From assembly GCA_001899635.1 (NCBI GenBank), contig MKVQ01000005.1, positions 557,080 to 621,079 on the forward strand: 64,000 nucleotides of DNA, written 5' to 3'. Position numbers and translations under genes: made by a program. The stretch is from Myxococcales bacterium 68-20. GTDB taxonomy: Bacteria; Myxococcota_A; Polyangia; Polyangiales; Polyangiaceae. Every line of letters starts with the position of its first letter. Positions within the stretch are counted from its first letter, which is position 1. The notes beneath the pieces were generated by a model. That model saw nothing but the letters and a program-made list of their open reading frames with translations, made no database searches and was not told where the DNA came from. Shown here one piece after another: positions 44,312 through 52,789 of the stretch.

Positions 44312-45844
44312 ATGACCGCTCGTCTTCGCACCCCCTACCTCGCGCTCATCGGACTCGGTAGTGCACTTGCCGCCGCGACGGCCTGCAGCGCCCCCGAGGC
44401 GACGCACGAAACCGACGCGAAGAAGACGACCCAGGCCTCGAGCGTCGTCGTCGACATCCTCGCCGTCAACGGCACGAGCATCGGCTCCTGCTCCGGCACG
44501 CTGATCGCCCCGAAGCTGGTGCTCACCGCCGGGCACTGCATCGCCGGCGCGAGCCGCTGGAAGATCAGCAGCGTCGCCGGCGAGTCGAACGCATCGGTCG
44601 CGTCGACGCCCTGGAAGAACTTCCGCTCCGATCTCTCGCACCCCGAGCACTCGGACATCGGGCTCATCCTCCTCGACGAGCAGATCAAGCTCGATCGCTA
44701 CCCGCAAATCGCGACGGCGCAGGCGAAGGACGGCACGAAGGGCGTCCGCTTCCACCGTGAGTCGGCGGCCGCGACGGAGGCGACCGCGACGGCCACGCGG
44801 ATCACCAGCGGCGAGGATCAGGGCTTCCGCCTCAACTACCTCCTCGAGACCGCGAAGGGCGAGTGGCTCGACACCGGCGGCGCGGTGCTCGACGCGGCCG
44901 GCAAGATCGTCGGAGTCGTCTCCGGCAAGGGCAAGCAGTCGGATCTGCTCCACGTCGCCCGTGTCGACGGCTACGCGACCTGGACGAAGTCCGCGACCAG
45001 CTGCTCGAACGGCCTGGCGACCCGGTCCTGGGGCTCGGGCAACTCGCAGAACGGCGGCGGCGGCTACGGCGGGACGCCGAGCGGCAGCAGCAGCGGCGGC
45101 TGGGGCGGCGGCGGCACGTGGGGGTCGAGCTCCGGCGGCTACGGCGGCGGCGGCGGCAAGGGCGGCGGCGGCGGCGGGATGGATGGCGGCGCGACCGTTC
45201 CGGGCTCCGGTAACGGCGGTGGAACCGGCGGCGGCAACGGCGACGGGACCGGCGGCGGCAGCACGGGTGGCGGCAGCAGCGGCAGCGACGGGACGCCGGG
45301 TACGGGCACCGGCGACGGAACGGGCAACGGTGGCGGCGGCGGCGGCAGCGACGACGCGAGCAACACCTGCCCCGGGATGCCGACCTGCGCAGGCGACGAC
45401 TGCGGCGCCGGCAGCAACGGCAACAACGGCGGCACCGGCAGCAACGGCTCGAGCAGCGGCAGCAACGGCTCGGACGGCTCGAGCAGCGGCTCTTCGGGCG
45501 CGGGCTCCAGCGGCTCCTCCGGCTCCAGCGGCTCCTCCGGCTCGAGCGGCTCCTCGGGCTCCAGCGGCTCCTCGGGCTCGAGCGGCTCCAGCGGCTCCTC
45601 TGGCTCCAGCGGCTCTTCGGGCGCGGGCTCGAGCGGGTCGTCGGGCACCCCCGGCGGCGACGCCGAGAACTGCTCGGGCTCTTCGGACAACCCCGAGATC
45701 TGCCCGCCGGAGCCCGACAGCGCGTCCTGCAACGGTCCGAACTGCGGAGGCTGCGGCACGAACCAGTCGTGCGCGGATTCGAACATCGACTACGGCGCGT
45801 GCCCGTCGTGCTCGTCGGGCTCGAAGGACCCGATCGTCCGGTGA
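44312..45844 (+). CDS. Trypsin-like (S1) secreted protein lacking the catalytic Ser, with long Gly/Ser-rich repeat tail
   Basis: A 510-residue lipoprotein-type secreted protein (lipobox TAC). Residues 40-230 fit the chymotrypsin fold: LTAGHC (His75) and DIGLILL (Asp115) are present, but the position of GDSGGP reads LDTGGAV, so Ser is Thr188. It is therefore probably inactive or an altered enzyme. Residues about 245-450 are Gly/Ser repeats of the form GSSG, encoded by a tandem DNA repeat, and the last 60 residues have about 12 cysteines. The repeat is likely a flexible wall-spanning stalk. Function could be binding rather than cleavage. Confidence 0.8.
   Translation: MTARLRTPYLALIGLGSALAAATACSAPEATHETDAKKTTQASSVVVDILAVNGTSIGSCSGTLIAPKLVLTAGHCIAGASRWKISSVAGESNASVASTPWKNFRSDLSHPEHSDIGLILLDEQIKLDRYPQIATAQAKDGTKGVRFHRESAAATEATATATRITSGEDQGFRLNYLLETAKGEWLDTGGAVLDAAGKIVGVVSGKGKQSDLLHVARVDGYATWTKSATSCSNGLATRSWGSGNSQNGGGGYGGTPSGSSSGGWGGGGTWGSSSGGYGGGGGKGGGGGGMDGGATVPGSGNGGGTGGGNGDGTGGGSTGGGSSGSDGTPGTGTGDGTGNGGGGGGSDDASNTCPGMPTCAGDDCGAGSNGNNGGTGSNGSSSGSNGSDGSSSGSSGAGSSGSSGSSGSSGSSGSSGSSGSSGSSGSSGSSGSSGSSGAGSSGSSGTPGGDAENCSGSSDNPEICPPEPDSASCNGPNCGGCGTNQSCADSNIDYGACPSCSSGSKDPIVR
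45481..45644 (+). repeat. Tandem GGCTC(C/G)AGC repeat encoding (Gly-Ser-Ser) runs
   Basis: A short-period repeat encoding GSSGSSG within the 44312 gene. It is the most repetitive coding sequence in the window and could vary in length between strains. Confidence 0.8.
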
Positions 45845-45933
45845 CCTGACACGAACGCGAACGCGACTGCGGCGCTCCTCGAGAGAGGCAGCGCCGCTTC
45901 GCTTTTGTGCGCGCGGCGCTATCGTCTCGGCCG

Positions 45934-46371
45934 ATGACTCCTCCCACCATCGCGCCCGCGCTCGCCGGCGGAGCGCTCATCGGCCTCAGCGCCTCCCTCC
46001 TCCTGATGCTCACAGGCAGGATCGCCGGCATCAGCGGGATCGTCGGCGGCCTGATGACCTCCGCCGGGCGCGGCAAGGACGAAGCGAGCTGGCGCCTCGC
46101 GTTCGTCATCGGCCTCCTCGCCGGTGGCGTCGCCTTGTTCGTCTACCGGCCGCAATCGTTCGATGGAGCAGCGACGGTGAACCCGCTCCTCGTCGCGCTC
46201 GCCGGCGTTCTCGTCGGCGTCGGAACCACGCTCGGCAATGGGTGCACGAGCGGCCATGGTGTGTGTGGGATCAGCCGGCTCTCGAAGCGCTCGATCGTCG
46301 CTACGTGCATCTTCATGGCGACGGGGATGCTCGTCACGTTCGTCGTCCGCCACGTCGGAGGTGCCCGATGA
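45934..46371 (+). CDS. YeeE/YedE-family sulfur transporter, first half
   Basis: A 145-residue integral membrane protein with about 4 hydrophobic segments. GNGCTSGHGVCG at 101-112 is the conserved Cys-containing motif of YeeE/YedE proteins that carry thiosulfate or related sulfur across the inner membrane. Start at the ATG 45934. It overlaps the next gene by ATGA, and the two together equal one full-length YeeE with the pseudo-symmetric halves on separate chains. No sulfurtransferase or TsuB-like gene is adjacent. Confidence 0.85.
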   Translation: MTPPTIAPALAGGALIGLSASLLLMLTGRIAGISGIVGGLMTSAGRGKDEASWRLAFVIGLLAGGVALFVYRPQSFDGAATVNPLLVALAGVLVGVGTTLGNGCTSGHGVCGISRLSKRSIVATCIFMATGMLVTFVVRHVGGAR

Positions 46372-46901
46372 GCGACGAGCGGTTCGATCCCAGGATCAAC
46401 GCACTCATCTCGTTTGGCTGCGGGCTGCTCTTCGCGGTCGGGCTCGGACTCGCGGGGATGACCTCGCCGGCCAAGGTCCTCGCCTTCCTCGACGTGACCT
46501 CGCCCGCTTGGGACCCGAGTCTCGCGTTCGTGATGGCCGGCGCCATCGGCGTGCACTTCGTATTCGCACTCCGCGCGCGGATCGCCGCCATCGCCGGGCG
46601 GGCCCCCGTCGTGGCGGCGCGCTTCTTCCTCCCCGAGCAGAAGCGCATCGACCGAGCCCTCGTCGTGGGCGCGGCGCTCTTCGGCGCGGGCTGGGGGCTC
46701 GGCGGCTACTGCCCGGGGCCCGGGCTCGTCGCGTTCGTCGTCACCCCGCTTTCCGTCATCTTCGTCGGGGCGATGCTCACGGGGATGTGGGGAACGCGCG
46801 TCGTGCAGGAGCGCCTCGAGACGAGGGCCGCGAACCGAGCCTTCGCGCTGGAGAACGAGCGTGCGATCGAGCGCGCGCTGAAGCAGGAGCGCGAAGCCTG
46901 A
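46368..46901 (+). CDS. YeeE/YedE-family sulfur transporter, second half (DUF6691-like)
   Basis: A 177-residue membrane protein with GLGGYCPGPG at 110-119, the second conserved Cys motif of the YeeE family. About four transmembrane segments. The overlap with the previous gene strongly suggests a heterodimer. The C-terminal 35 residues are charged and cytosolic (Glu/Arg-rich helix). It is probably involved in uptake of reduced sulfur compounds. Confidence 0.85.
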   Translation: MSDERFDPRINALISFGCGLLFAVGLGLAGMTSPAKVLAFLDVTSPAWDPSLAFVMAGAIGVHFVFALRARIAAIAGRAPVVAARFFLPEQKRIDRALVVGAALFGAGWGLGGYCPGPGLVAFVVTPLSVIFVGAMLTGMWGTRVVQERLETRAANRAFALENERAIERALKQEREA

Positions 46902-47041
46902 GGTCGCCGGTGCGCGACCTCACGCACGGGGAAATCGCCTAATTCGACGGGCGACCATCGCCCCGGCTTGCTCGCGAGCTCCCGCTCACGGCCCTTGCGC
47001 CGAGCGCGTAGTGCGCGCGATGATCGAGGCGTTCGCCGCTC

Positions 47042-47932
47042 ATGCTGCACTCCGAGCTCCTCGCCCAGATTCCCCTCTTCGACACGCTCGCCGCCGAAGA
47101 CCTCGAGGCGCTCGCGGGCCGCATGAGCGAGCGCAAGTTCAAGGGCGGCGAGTCGGTGTTCGCTCAGGGCGACAAGGGATCGAGCATGTACGTCGTCCTC
47201 TCGGGCGCCGTGCAGATCTTCCTGCCCGGCACGGGAGACGAGCAGCGCGTCGTGCTGAAGGACGCACGCACGGGCGAGTACTTCGGCGAGCTCTCGCTCT
47301 TCGACGACAAGCCTCGCTCGGCGAGCGTCGAGGCCGTGGTCGACACCACGCTCCTCGAGCTGACACGTGAGGAGTTCGGCGATCACCTCTCCAAGTCGAA
47401 GAACGCCGCGATGGCGATCCTCGCGGAGATGGCGGAGCGCCTGCGTGAGACGAACGCGATGCTTTCGCAGCGCGCAGCGCGCGACGTCGTGAAGGAGATC
47501 GAGGAGAACCTCACGTGGGGCCAACGCCTCGCGGACAAAGTCGCCGAGCTCAACGGCAGCTGGTCGTTCATCCTCTTCTTGCTCGCATTGACCGCGGTCT
47601 GGGCGATCGCGAACAAGTACCTCGGCACGCCGTTCGACGAGTACCCGTACCAGTTCTACAACCTCGCGCTCGCGATCCTCGTCGCGCTCCAAGGTCCACT
47701 CATCGTCATGAGCCAGAACCGGCAGTCGATGAAGGATCGGGCGACCGCCGAGACGGACTTCCGCGTGAATCTCAAGAACGAGGTCGGCATCGAGTCGCTC
47801 CTCCGCGAGGTCGGTGCGATGCGCGCCGAGACGAACAAGCGCTTCGAGGTCATCGAGCGCATGATGCGAAGCGATCGCGTGCGCGCCGAGATCCCGATCA
47901 AGAAGCCCGGCGGCCCGCTCGGACCTTCCTGA
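47042..47932 (+). CDS. Cyclic-nucleotide-binding domain fused to DUF1003 membrane domain
   Basis: A 296-residue protein. Residues 1-125 are a CNB domain with FGELSLFDDKPRSASV (81-96), close to the phosphate-binding cassette pattern (GEl.l....R.AsV). Residues about 155-230 are DUF1003: two membrane segments (SWSFILFLLALTAVWAIA and FYNLALAILVALQGPLIVMS) and the SQNRQSMKDR end. The tail is helical. It could be a membrane sensor that reacts to cAMP or cGMP; the ligand is unknown. No transcription-factor domain. Standalone gene. Confidence 0.85.
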   Translation: MLHSELLAQIPLFDTLAAEDLEALAGRMSERKFKGGESVFAQGDKGSSMYVVLSGAVQIFLPGTGDEQRVVLKDARTGEYFGELSLFDDKPRSASVEAVVDTTLLELTREEFGDHLSKSKNAAMAILAEMAERLRETNAMLSQRAARDVVKEIEENLTWGQRLADKVAELNGSWSFILFLLALTAVWAIANKYLGTPFDEYPYQFYNLALAILVALQGPLIVMSQNRQSMKDRATAETDFRVNLKNEVGIESLLREVGAMRAETNKRFEVIERMMRSDRVRAEIPIKKPGGPLGPS

Positions 47933-48046
47933 CGACGCCGGGCACAGTCGCAATCTGCAGCACCGCGCGCGATCGCGGATTGCGTCTGACTACCGCACCC
48001 TACAGGGGTCGGGATCTGGAATGCCTGCACCGCCGCGCACCCGTCG

Positions 48047-48065
48047 GCGGGTGGTTGGGGGCGCA
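48047..48065. repeat. Partial copy of the dispersed GGGG repeat
   Basis: GCGGGTGGTTGGGGGCGCA matches the central part of the 37781 and 7450 repeats with one extra G. It lies in the non-coding stretch 47933-48206. Confidence 0.55.
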
Positions 48066-48206
48066 AATCGTGAGTCGCGCGCCAACGCCCCGCAGAGGGA
48101 TGCGCGTTCGCCACGCGTCGCACCCATCACCGGTCACGGGTGTCAAGAAATGCACGGCTTCGAACACCTTGCCGCTCGAGAGTGTGAGCGCTAAACCGCT
48201 GGAAAC

Positions 48207-49421
48207 ATGCCGTTCCGAACCACTCTTCCTCTCCTGGGCTTCCTCGTCGCTCTCACCGCGTTCGCGTGCAGCACGGAGGAGACATCGTCGACCTCCTCCG
48301 GCGTCGGCACCTGCACAACGAACGACCAGTGCACCGCGGGCACGGAGACCTGCGACACGACGATCGGCAAGTGCGTCGCGGCCACCAACGGCACCGAGAT
48401 CGGAAGCGGCGACGGCTCGCCTGCGTCGGTCACGTTCACCGAGATCTACAGCGCCTCGAAGCGCGCCGAGCTCGTCGATCTCGCGTTCGCCGAGAAGGAT
48501 CCCACGCAGCTCTGGGTCATCGGCTACGGCGACAACTCCGTGCACGTCGGGACCGGCGTGACCGCCGAGTCGAACGGCACGTGGAAGGAGTACCTCGACC
48601 CGGCGGCGGGGCACTTCATGCACAAGCCGCCCGCGTTCGAGATGGGCGCGGACGGCTTCTGGGGCATCTGCGGCGACAACGACAACTCGCAGAACGATCC
48701 CCGCCGCGAGCCGAACTACTTCATGGGGCCCGCGCTCTTCACGACGGACCTCGAGGTCTTCGCGAAGCAGAACCCCGAGGCCGGCCTCGGCCTCGGCTCC
48801 CACTACGACATGCTCCACAACACGTCGATGTGCCGCGGTATCGCCCACCAGGAGGCCAACATCTACTGGACGTTCAACGGCCAGCTCGGCTCGATCGAGA
48901 AGAACAACTTCAACGAGAACCACGGGCCGGGGTTCGACGATCACTCGGACGGCGAGATCTATCGCTACGTCGAGGGCCAGGTGAAGGGCGTCGACGGGGT
49001 CTCGAGCCACCTCTTCTACGACTCGTCCGACAGCATGCTCTACATCGCGGATACGGGAAACCAGCGCATCGCCAAGCTCGACACGACGACCGGCAAGCTC
49101 GGCGGCCGCCTCCCGCTCCGGAACGAGCCGCTCAAGAAGAGCGGGATCATGGAAGACGCGACCATCGAGGACGTCGTCCCCGCGGGTACGCTCGAGCAGC
49201 CGAGCGGCATCGAGGTCAAGAACGACCTCATCTACGTCACCGACACCGCGACTGCGACGTTCCACGTCTTCGACAAGACGGGCAAGGAGATCCGCAAGCT
49301 CGAAACCGGCCTCAAGGCGGGCGCGCTCTCCGGCTTCACGTTCGGTTCCGACGGGAAGATCTATTTCACCGATCGCAACCGCGGCAAGGTCCTGCGCATC
49401 GATCCGAACGCAGGCGAATAG
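48207..49421 (+). CDS. NHL/beta-propeller-type lipoprotein
   Basis: A 404-residue predicted lipoprotein with lipobox TAFAC. A Ser/Thr/Gly linker contains a short Cys-rich part (CTTNDQCTAGTETCDTTIGKC). The rest contains NHL-like blades: SMLYIADTGNQRIAKLDTTT, NDLIYVTDTATATFHVFDKT, GKIYFTDRNRGKVLRIDPN. These form a six- or seven-bladed propeller likely outside the cell. No enzyme motif. It is followed 28 bp later by the ATP-grasp gene. Confidence 0.75.
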   Translation: MPFRTTLPLLGFLVALTAFACSTEETSSTSSGVGTCTTNDQCTAGTETCDTTIGKCVAATNGTEIGSGDGSPASVTFTEIYSASKRAELVDLAFAEKDPTQLWVIGYGDNSVHVGTGVTAESNGTWKEYLDPAAGHFMHKPPAFEMGADGFWGICGDNDNSQNDPRREPNYFMGPALFTTDLEVFAKQNPEAGLGLGSHYDMLHNTSMCRGIAHQEANIYWTFNGQLGSIEKNNFNENHGPGFDDHSDGEIYRYVEGQVKGVDGVSSHLFYDSSDSMLYIADTGNQRIAKLDTTTGKLGGRLPLRNEPLKKSGIMEDATIEDVVPAGTLEQPSGIEVKNDLIYVTDTATATFHVFDKTGKEIRKLETGLKAGALSGFTFGSDGKIYFTDRNRGKVLRIDPNAGE

Positions 49422-49449
49422 CCTTTTCCGTCATCGGCATCGATCACAC

Positions 49450-50424
49450 GTGACCGCATCCAATTCCAAGTCCTCGCAGGCCGACGTCCTCGTCCTCTAC
49501 GAGCACCCGGAGTGGCAGAAGCCACTCTTCGCGGCGCTCGAGAAGAAGGGCGCCCGCTACGACACACTCGACCTGAAGAAGGCGGCCTTCGTCGCCGGTG
49601 ATCTCCCTGCAGCGCCGGTCGTCTTCAACCAGGCAAGCCCCAGCGCCTACGTGCGCGGCAACGTGCGAGCGGTCCCGCTCGCGCTCGCGTACATGAAGGC
49701 GCTCGAGGCGGCGGGGCGGACCGTCCTCAACGGTCATCGCGCGTTTGCGCTCGAGCTCTCCAAGACGGCGCAAGCGGCACTCATCGGACGCCTCGGCCTC
49801 CGCACGCCGCGCTCGATCGCGTTCAACGACGTCGACGCGCTCCGCGATCAACTCGCGCGCGAGAAGGCGTGGCGCTGGCCGGCGCTGCTCAAGCCCGAGC
49901 AAGGCGGCAGCGGCGCGCGCATCGTCAAGCTCGGCTCGTACGACGAGGCCCGCGCGCACATCGAGAGCACGAAAGGCATCTGGGAGCCCGACGGAGTCCT
50001 CCTCCTCCAGGAGTACTTCGAGCACGATCACGAGCAGGGGATCGTCCGCATGGAGTTCCTCGGCGGCGAGCTGCTCTACGCGATGCGCGTCGTCTCCCAC
50101 GGCCGCTACAACCTGTGCCCCTCCGAGGCGTGCAACCCGGAGTCCGGCGACGGCATCTGCGAGATCCCCGCCCCCGCCGCGGCGCCCCCCGTCGAGTTCT
50201 ACGCGTACAAGGAGGTGCCGGCCGAGGCCGTCGCCGCCGGCATGCGCATCGTTGAGGCGGGCGGCATCGACGTGGGCGGCATCGAGTACCTCGAGTCGAA
50301 CGGCGAGCGCGTCTTCTACGACGTGAACGCAAACTCGAACCTGCGTGGTCCGATCGCGCGCGAGCACGGCTTCGACCCGTTCGAGCGCGTCGCCGATTGG
50401 CTCATCGCCCGCGCGGCTCGCTGA
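49450..50424 (+). CDS. ATP-grasp enzyme (RimK-like)
   Basis: A 324-residue cytoplasmic enzyme of the ATP-grasp superfamily from a GTG start at 49450. ALLKPEQGGSGARIVKL resembles the Gly-rich nucleotide loop (P..gGsGr.i..v), LLLQEYFEHDHEQGIVRME fits the second lid region, and FYDVNANSN near the end is the metal-binding DxNxN. ATP-grasp enzymes join a carboxylate to an amine or thiol; the product cannot be deduced. An internal CPSEACNPESGDGICEI part is not typical. A stable hairpin follows the gene. Confidence 0.85.
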   Translation: MTASNSKSSQADVLVLYEHPEWQKPLFAALEKKGARYDTLDLKKAAFVAGDLPAAPVVFNQASPSAYVRGNVRAVPLALAYMKALEAAGRTVLNGHRAFALELSKTAQAALIGRLGLRTPRSIAFNDVDALRDQLAREKAWRWPALLKPEQGGSGARIVKLGSYDEARAHIESTKGIWEPDGVLLLQEYFEHDHEQGIVRMEFLGGELLYAMRVVSHGRYNLCPSEACNPESGDGICEIPAPAAAPPVEFYAYKEVPAEAVAAGMRIVEAGGIDVGGIEYLESNGERVFYDVNANSNLRGPIAREHGFDPFERVADWLIARAAR

Positions 50425-50438
50425 CCGCTCGCGCGCAC

Positions 50439-50487
50439 CGATCGCTCGCTCACCGCGATGGCATCTGCGCCATCGAGCGAGCGATCG
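50439..50487 (+). terminator. Long perfect hairpin after the ATP-grasp gene
   Basis: CGATCGCTCGCTC (50439-50451) pairs perfectly with GAGCGAGCGATCG (50475-50487), with an inner GATGGC/GCCATC stem. It separates the ATP-grasp gene from the riboswitch-controlled transcript and is likely a terminator, though no T-run follows. Confidence 0.7.
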
Positions 50488-50595
50488 GGGCTCGGATCGC
50501 GCCGAGCTGATCGAGCCTCGTGAAGATTGACCGAGCGCTCGGGCGATGCCCCGACGAGCGGAGTCGCTTGCGCATGTAGGGCCGCGCGGCTAAGG

Positions 50596-50757
50596 AGTGG
50601 CCGTCGCACGAGGCGGGAAGTCGGTCCAATGCCGACGCGGTGCCGCCGCTGTAGCCGGGGACTCTCCTGGACCATGCCACTCCGATCGCAAGACGCGGCG
50701 GGAGGGGAGCTCCAAGAGGGAACGATCCGGGAGCCAGAAGACCTCTCGTGCGGTCGT
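50596..50757 (+). promoter_or_regulatory. Cobalamin (B12) riboswitch
   Basis: The ordered core matches the cobalamin aptamer: GGGAAGTCGGT..AATGCCGAC (usual GGGAA-CGGTG-AAtCCGg), CGGTGCCGCCGCTGTA (usual CgG-CCCGCcACTGT), GCCACT with GGCGGGAGGG (usual GCCACTG...CGGGAAGGC), and GAGCCAGAAGACCTCTCG (usual GAGCCaGgAGACCtGCC). An outer stem GCACGAGG (50606-50613) with CCTCTCGTGC at the other end closes it. It lies 42 bases before the ATG of the 50799 lipoprotein, whose AAGGAG site it could mask. B12 should repress this gene. Confidence 0.9.
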
Positions 50758-50798
50758 TCTCCCCCTACCCCGCGCGAGCCACGCGGAAGGAGCGGTCG

Positions 50799-51611
50799 AT
50801 GGTCCCGACATCCATTCGTGTCTCTCGTTTCGTGCGCGTCGTACTGCTCGCGCTTGCCGCGTGCGGAGGAGCCGCCTGCCTCGTCGCCTGCGGTGACGAC
50901 GCGAACGATGCAGCTCCCGCACGCCCGTCGATCTCACTCGGCGACGCAGGCTACGTCGACGATGACGAGCCCGCCCCCTCGAAGAAGCCGATCGACGGAG
51001 GCTTCGAGGGCCCCGACGGCGGCGTCATCCGCGCCGATCGCTTCGTCACCAAGGTCGTGAGCTTCACACCGGGGCCGTGCGCAGGCTTCGGCGCGACAGA
51101 GATGCCGGACGTCGTCCTCGGCCCGCCCGTCGGCGCGGGCGATCTGAAGGGCGGCCTCGACGTCGTCGCGCTCGGCGTCGGCGGAGAGATCGTCCTCTCC
51201 TTCGAGCCTAATGCGATCGTCGACGGTCCGGGCGCCGACTTCATCGTCTTCGAGAACGCGTTCTATGCCGGCGGGCGATCGTCGCAACCTTACGCCGAGC
51301 CCGGCGAGGTGAGCGTGAGTGAGGACGGCGTGACGTGGCAGACGTACGAGTGCGTCCCCGGAACCGCTGCGCCCTACGGCAAGTGCGCCGGCTGGCATCC
51401 GGTCCATTCCGCGCCGGGAAATGGCATCTCGCCGCTCGATCCCGCGACCGCCGGCGGCGAAGCGTACGACCTCGCCGAGCTGGGAATGACCACGGCTCGG
51501 TTCGTCCGCATCCGAGACATGTCGAGCGCAACGTGCGAGGGCCAGCCCAAGCCCAACAATCTCGGCTTCGACCTCGACGCAGTCGCGATCGTCAACGCAG
51601 AGCTACCCTGA
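50799..51611 (+). CDS. B12-riboswitch-controlled lipoprotein
   Basis: A 270-residue predicted lipoprotein (lipobox LVAC, Cys31; start at 50799 with AAGGAG). The linker is Asp/Pro-rich (about 32-75). The domain has DGPGADFIVFENAF (142-155) and EPGEVSVSEDGVTWQTYEC (167-185), and later LGMTTARFVRIRDMS, which resembles a jelly-roll/F5-F8-like carbohydrate or ligand-binding domain; similar GPGxDFxVFEN proteins occur in B12-uptake loci of other phyla, to my recollection. With the riboswitch upstream, a role in catching cobalamin or a corrinoid-related solute at the cell surface is the best hypothesis. No BtuB, BtuF or biosynthesis gene is next to it. Confidence 0.8.
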   Translation: MVPTSIRVSRFVRVVLLALAACGGAACLVACGDDANDAAPARPSISLGDAGYVDDDEPAPSKKPIDGGFEGPDGGVIRADRFVTKVVSFTPGPCAGFGATEMPDVVLGPPVGAGDLKGGLDVVALGVGGEIVLSFEPNAIVDGPGADFIVFENAFYAGGRSSQPYAEPGEVSVSEDGVTWQTYECVPGTAAPYGKCAGWHPVHSAPGNGISPLDPATAGGEAYDLAELGMTTARFVRIRDMSSATCEGQPKPNNLGFDLDAVAIVNAELP

Positions 51612-51949
51612 AGCGCTGCTGAACGAGAACGCCTCTGCACCTGTAAGGGGCGAGCGGCTCGCGCGTTGGAACAAGCACGTGCGTACCGATCTGCAGCGGA
51701 CTGCGGGCGAAACGCGGCGAAACGCGACTCGCGCCAAAGGTCCACGTCGTCGGAAGGTTGGAGCGGAAGCCCCAACTTCGAGAGAGTCGAATCGCCTCCG
51801 GGTCCGTCCAACGGACGGACCTACGTGGTGCGTCCGTCCAACGAGTCGACGCACGACGTCGTCCTTCGCTTTACCCTTCCTGTCCGACCCCGAGATCGGG
51901 GTATGCTCCCGCTTCCTCGAGATCGGGACCGAAACCAAGGAGCCCTGCC
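51612..51949. other. Intergenic region before the Gln/Pro lipoprotein
   Basis: About 340 bp without a clear gene. A short direct repeat GTCCGTCCAAC occurs twice (about 51805 and 51832). The 3' end holds the AAGGAG ribosome-binding site of the 51950 gene. Nothing else recognised. Confidence 0.5.
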
Positions 51950-52681
51950 GTGAATCGAACCGGCCTTCTGTCATTGCTTGCTGTCTCAACCGCCATGTCG
52001 CTCGTCGTGGGATGCAGCAAGGACACCCCACCCGCGCAGCAGCCGCAGCAGGGTTACAACGGGCAGTACCCGCAGCAGCCTGGCTACCCGCAGCAGCCTG
52101 GCTACCCGCAGCAGCCTGGCTACCCGCAGCAGCAGCAGCCCGGCTATCCGCAGCAGCAGCAGCCCGGCTACCCGCAGCAGCAGCCTGGTCAGCAGCCCCC
52201 CGCGCAGCAGGGCGGCGGCCTCCAGATCCCCGGCCTCACCCCGCAGCCCTCTTCGGGCGGCGCGTCCGGTGGTAGCGCCCAGGCGCTCGATCCGAACCTC
52301 GCGCAGCTCGCCGTTGCGCCGCTGACGGTGTTCGCGAACACCGAGGCGCCCGGCATGGCGAAGGAAGGCCCCACCGTCGCGGGCAACTTCCAGGAAGGCC
52401 AGACGCTCGAGGGCACGTTCACCTTCCAGCCGGGCAAGTGCTACACGCTCGTCGCGGTCGGTGCGGGCATCCAGAACATCGACCTCGAGATGCAGTACGT
52501 CACGCCGCTCCCCGGCCTCTCGCCGAGCATCGGCAAGGACAGCCAGACCGGCGCGCAGGCGTCCATCGGCGGCAAGGCCAACTGCCTCAAGCCGCTCAGC
52601 CCCTTCCCCGCGAACGCGAAGTTCATCGTGAAGGCGACCAAGGGCGCGGGCGTCGCAGCGGCGCAGCTCTACTCGAAGTAG
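51950..52681 (+). CDS. Gln/Pro-repeat lipoprotein
   Basis: A 243-residue predicted lipoprotein; I chose the GTG at 51950, which has AAGGAG and completes a signal peptide ending VVGC. Residues about 35-90 are GYPQQP repeats encoded by an 18-bp-type tandem DNA repeat. The C-terminal 150 residues are one compact beta-rich domain ([35 protein letters not shown]) with a single Cys pair. This domain is not recognised. The repeat probably forms a flexible stalk that pushes the domain away from the membrane. A strong intrinsic terminator follows. Confidence 0.75.
   Translation: MNRTGLLSLLAVSTAMSLVVGCSKDTPPAQQPQQGYNGQYPQQPGYPQQPGYPQQPGYPQQQQPGYPQQQQPGYPQQQPGQQPPAQQGGGLQIPGLTPQPSSGGASGGSAQALDPNLAQLAVAPLTVFANTEAPGMAKEGPTVAGNFQEGQTLEGTFTFQPGKCYTLVAVGAGIQNIDLEMQYVTPLPGLSPSIGKDSQTGAQASIGGKANCLKPLSPFPANAKFIVKATKGAGVAAAQLYSK
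52067..52198 (+). repeat. CAGCAG(CCTGGCTACCCG) tandem repeat
   Basis: A repeated unit of about 18 bp (CCTGGCTACCCGCAGCAG) with CAG-triplet expansions, within the 51950 gene. About seven imperfect copies. A likely length-variable locus. Confidence 0.8.
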
Positions 52682-52702
52682 GCGCCGCAGGCATCCAGTC
52701 CC

Positions 52703-52743
52703 CGCCGACGGCGTGCGGCTTCGGCCCACGCCGTCGGCGTTTT
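52703..52743 (+). terminator. Intrinsic terminator
   Basis: CGCCGACGGCGTG pairs perfectly with CACGCCGTCGGCG around an 11-base loop and is followed by TTTTG. It ends the 51950 transcript before serS. Confidence 0.9.
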
Positions 52744-52789
52744 GTGTCTTCGGCAGTCGGAGCGATCGGAGTAGGTTGTCGGTGCTCAA

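Noticed and set aside
45139..45786. PEEPLEP-repeat protein on the minus strand
   Set aside because: Antisense of the GSS-encoding repeat; the sense strand has signal peptide and protease fold.
44757..46901. 714-codon Ala/Arg-rich plus-strand frame over the protease-like gene and YeeE genes
   Set aside because: Frame of the Gly/Ser repeats read out of phase; no homology, overlaps well-supported genes.
50450..50680. Short minus-strand protein overlapping the riboswitch
   Set aside because: The sequence is explained by the structured riboswitch; no RBS or homology.
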